Shown: piece after piece, positions 61,699-64,000 of the stretch | Numbering within the stretch: position 1 is the first letter of the stretch | How the letters are laid out: every line of letters starts with the position of its first letter | Source of the DNA: Mesostigma viride | Lineage: Eukaryota > Streptophyta > Mesostigmatophyceae > Mesostigmatales > Mesostigmataceae | NCBI GenBank assembly: GCA_009746045.1 | Contig: RPFO01000595.1 | Coordinates: forward strand, 1,361,123 to 1,425,122 | Length of the DNA stretch: 64,000 nucleotides | Reading direction: 5' to 3' | Position numbers and translations under genes: made by a program | Notes under the pieces: generated by a model | What the model saw: only the letters and a program-made list of their open reading frames with translations | Told to the model about the DNA's origin: nothing | Databases searched by the model: none

Positions 61699-62886
61699 AT
61701 GTCCAACGTGCCGAGGGAACAGGCCATTGAGCCTTCGCAAAGCCAGAGCTCGCAGCCGCAGCTTCGGGTAGGAGCCCCGGAGCGATCACGACCTTTTCAT
61801 CCCTACGCTCATCCGAGCACCGCATCAACCTTCGTCCAGGCGGCGTACCTGGCAAGGGGGCTGGCGAAGAAAGGTTGGGTAGCAGTTTGCGGAACTGCAG
61901 CAGGGCCGGCGGCGAGCGACCCCATTGTGATGCAGATTGAGGCTTCGACAGCTCCCGGCGAATTGTCGCGAGAGGCCGTCGAAAAGTTTGTGTCAATACG
62001 GGACGAGCTGTCCTCGACCATTTACGGTCTGGAGGTGGCTCACCAGGGCGGGCACGTGACCGTGTCGCAGCTGGATTTGGCGCGGGAGGCACTGGGCCAG
62101 ATCGTGGCCATTGGACTGGGAGCAGCGCGACTGTTCAACCATCAGGTGGCAACGTCTGTGCTGGGCGCGGGAGTTGAAGTCCCGGACGTGATCAGGCAAG
62201 CGCAGGCGCGCGAAGTCGACAACCCCTGGTCGTCGGCAGAGGTGGTTTCACAAACGTGCGAACACCTCGTGAACATTCTTTTGCAGGAGTCACGGGGTAA
62301 CGCAGACCGGTGGGTGATAACCACACGACCATTTGGGATTTGGTCAACACTCGACACACCGCGGGCGGCGGAACCAGACGCACACGATCCAGTGGTCGAG
62401 GTCATCACGGGTCGGGAGGTAACGCCAGAAGACTTCCATTACCAATTCGTTGATCAGCCAGAGGGGATCATCGAACGTTCATCTCAGCAGATAGATCAAG
62501 GCGACGGTACCACAGAAGGGTACGCTGCACGACGTCGTGCTGAGCTGCACGTCCCGCAAGAGCCCGAACACGACTACGGTGGTCGTGGGGCTTGCAACGA
62601 CAAGCGGGGTGGTGGAACGCGGTGGGTGAGGAACCTTGAGTGGGATCGCTCGAGTGGGAGCGAGCCCCGGATCCCAGTGGAGAAATCTGCAGACGGGCGA
62701 CCCGTTAGCAGAGTGTTTGGACCCTACGCCGACGGGGAGGACGCCGCTGGCAGCGACGAGGAGCGGCCAGAGACGCCCATCGCAGCCACTGCTCAAGAGC
62801 GAGAGCTGGAGGCAGCGAACCAAGCAGGTGCTGAGTCAGTAGCTGGGACGGTGCCCACGGCATCCCCCAGCGACGCCAGTGCTTGA
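61699..62886 (+). CDS. K-C ORF1, extra protein upstream of gag
   Basis: 395 codons from ATG 61699 (MSNVPREQAIEPSQS), 25 bases after the LTR, as in K-A. The N-terminal 60 residues are Ser/Gln/Pro-rich. A helix-rich central part follows (LSREAVEKFVSIRDELSSTI, VSQLDLAREALGQIVAIGLG), and the C-terminal third is acidic and charged. No known domain recognised; layout resembles ORF1 of K-A and K-B. The frame is intact and ends 54 bases before gag. Confidence 0.72.
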   Translation: MSNVPREQAIEPSQSQSSQPQLRVGAPERSRPFHPYAHPSTASTFVQAAYLARGLAKKGWVAVCGTAAGPAASDPIVMQIEASTAPGELSREAVEKFVSIRDELSSTIYGLEVAHQGGHVTVSQLDLAREALGQIVAIGLGAARLFNHQVATSVLGAGVEVPDVIRQAQAREVDNPWSSAEVVSQTCEHLVNILLQESRGNADRWVITTRPFGIWSTLDTPRAAEPDAHDPVVEVITGREVTPEDFHYQFVDQPEGIIERSSQQIDQGDGTTEGYAARRRAELHVPQEPEHDYGGRGACNDKRGGGTRWVRNLEWDRSSGSEPRIPVEKSADGRPVSRVFGPYADGEDAAGSDEERPETPIAATAQERELEAANQAGAESVAGTVPTASPSDASA

Positions 62887-62939
62887 GTCAGTTCTTCCTT
62901 TTTCCTTCGCCTTTATTGTTGTGTCCCCACTTGTATATA

Positions 62940-64000
62940 ATGCCTCGTGGCAAACCGGGCGACGGCGACAAGGGCGAGGAGGGGGCACCGGCTGGAGAGA
63001 GCCAGGAGCCTGGGAAGGGCAAGGAGGCGCTGGTGGGAGAGGCGATCCCAGCCAGCGACGGCGATGGGGGAAAGCGACCAGGGAGCAAGAGGCGACACGA
63101 AGACTCGGTGGAGGAGGCGCGCAAGGCGCGGGCGCTGGGGGCATCTGATGCAATAACGGTGGCGAATGGGCAACCTGCCGTGGAGAAGCGTAAGAGGGAC
63201 CCCTCTGCTGACGGCAATGGTAAGAGGCCTCATGTGGATGTGCTCTCCCCTGTGCCTGCTGGACCAAGTGGTGCTGTTGTTGTGACACCCGCTGTGGTGG
63301 AGCCAGTGAAGGCGCTGCCAGGGTCGAGACCTCACATGAGTGCTGTCACTGTTATGAATGGACAAAAGCCTCTTAACCCACCACTAGCACAGGAAGCTTT
63401 GGACAAGTGGCTAGAGGACATGGAGCTTGTTGTGTTCTCCGTGGACCCCACTGTCAACCTAGTGCAAGTGTTTCACTCGTCCACGTGCAACAGGGACTCG
63501 TCAGAGCGTGTCAGGGAGAAGGCTAGGACTGCTGTCAAGGATAAGCTAACCTGGGCACAGTTCCTGGATGGGTTGAGGGAGGAGTTCTCTGACAAGGTTC
63601 TCAACCTCACCAACTACTACAAGCATCAGTATGACACCTTTGAGATAGTGGGCCCTGTGGCAGAGGAATGGGCTAGGCTCAACCGTATCAGGGACAAGGG
63701 GGCCAAGTATGGCTTCCTGGTCACAGATAGGGCCTTGGCAGACTATTTCCTGGACCGTATGGGTTTGAGTGTGGATGGGAGGAACGGTGCCCGCATGTTT
63801 CTTAACCAGACTGATGGCTCCTTGCGTGCTCTGGAGCTTGTAATCCTCAGCATAAGGAAGCCAGATCCTGCCTGCAAGGCTATCCAGTCCCATGGCAGCA
63901 ATGCCACCTCCGCTGTGCAGGGCCAAGGTGATGTCCCCGGGTACCCAGCCCGTGATGGGGCAAGGCCCAACAAGCGTAAGCGCTTCAGGCGCCAGAGGCA
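62940..64000 (+). CDS. gag: K-C Gag (partial, runs off the right edge)
   Basis: Open from ATG 62940 (MPRGKPGDGDKGEEG) to the window end, at least 353 codons. A charged, low-complexity N-terminus is followed by a helix-rich capsid-like region: LAQEALDKWLEDMELVVFSV, LTWAQFLDGLREEFSDKVLN, YDTFEIVGPVAEEWARLNRI, YFLDRMGLSVDGRNGARMF. The order and spacing of these blocks match K-A Gag (NIALTNWLKVSGLDKATRGS) and K-B Gag (AMDDFLGSLGLDEVTLDNL). The end is basic (RPNKRKRFRRQR), where the zinc knuckle would soon follow. Confidence 0.8.
   Translation, partial: MPRGKPGDGDKGEEGAPAGESQEPGKGKEALVGEAIPASDGDGGKRPGSKRRHEDSVEEARKARALGASDAITVANGQPAVEKRKRDPSADGNGKRPHVDVLSPVPAGPSGAVVVTPAVVEPVKALPGSRPHMSAVTVMNGQKPLNPPLAQEALDKWLEDMELVVFSVDPTVNLVQVFHSSTCNRDSSERVREKARTAVKDKLTWAQFLDGLREEFSDKVLNLTNYYKHQYDTFEIVGPVAEEWARLNRIRDKGAKYGFLVTDRALADYFLDRMGLSVDGRNGARMFLNQTDGSLRALELVILSIRKPDPACKAIQSHGSNATSAVQGQGDVPGYPARDGARPNKRKRFRRQR

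Larger units (their letters stand above)
61030..64000 (+). mobile_element. K-C: third AGTT-LTR copia-like element (5' part)
   Basis: The insertion in the G4 integrase begins AGTTAGCATTTTGGGC. The 5' LTR (61030-61673), CGTATTA leader, ORF1 and gag are in the window; pol lies beyond. LTR length, ends, leader and gene order match K-A and K-B. The expected left duplication would be CATGG (61025-61029), not verifiable here. Confidence 0.75.

Overview
This 64 kb window is a nest of LTR retrotransposons from a eukaryotic nuclear genome. I see no host gene, no complete rRNA or tRNA gene and no CRISPR array. Supporting a eukaryote are retroviral-type gag/pol polyproteins, chromodomain integrases, LTRs with TATA boxes and AATAAA signals, and initiator-tRNA-like primer sites. 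The species cannot be read from the sequence. GC-rich intron-free elements and a retrotransposon-borne cytosine methyltransferase (from memory, reported in Klebsormidium and dinoflagellates) make an alga or related protist my best guess, at low confidence.

Layout. (1) 1-7080, minus strand: 5' part of Ty3/gypsy element G1. Its pol carries a full cytosine-5 DNA methyltransferase domain between protease and reverse transcriptase. (2) About 8.8-32.3 kb, minus strand: G2, a chromodomain Ty3/gypsy element that has lost RT and RNase H. It is interrupted by K-A (11496-19323), an 882-bp palindromic element P (19533-20414) and K-B (21568-29015). (3) 32284-42656, plus strand: G3, a complete chromodomain gypsy element with target-site duplications, an ORF before gag (ORF0) and an ORF after pol (ORF3). 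(4) From before 44424 to 61029, plus strand: G4, a third chromovirus-like element. It is split by an unclassified insertion X that itself holds a tandem of two canonical Ty1/copia copies, D1 and a truncated D2. G4 is cut again by K-C (61030 to the right edge).

The most unusual group is K-A, K-B and K-C. Their pol is copia-like, but where pol is visible (K-A, K-B) the order is integrase, protease, RT, RNase H instead of protease first. The RT box reads HGDD and the protease motif DTN. All three have LTRs ending AGTT...AACT instead of TG...CA, a primer site that does not start with TGG, and an extra ORF1 ahead of gag. K-A and K-B have 5-bp target duplications and a conserved tRNA T-arm-like hairpin in the 3' region. 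The palindromic element P shares the AGTTA...TAACT ends and 5-bp duplication and also contains a T-arm-like sequence, so it may be a non-autonomous partner of this group.

G2 and G3 share two accessory genes. ORF0 encodes a domain resembling the RNase H1 N-terminal hybrid-binding/viroplasmin fold, and ORF3 lies between chromodomain and 3' LTR and matches no family I know. Many coding regions are broken by single-base shifts, often in homopolymers, so part of the apparent decay could be residual assembly error.
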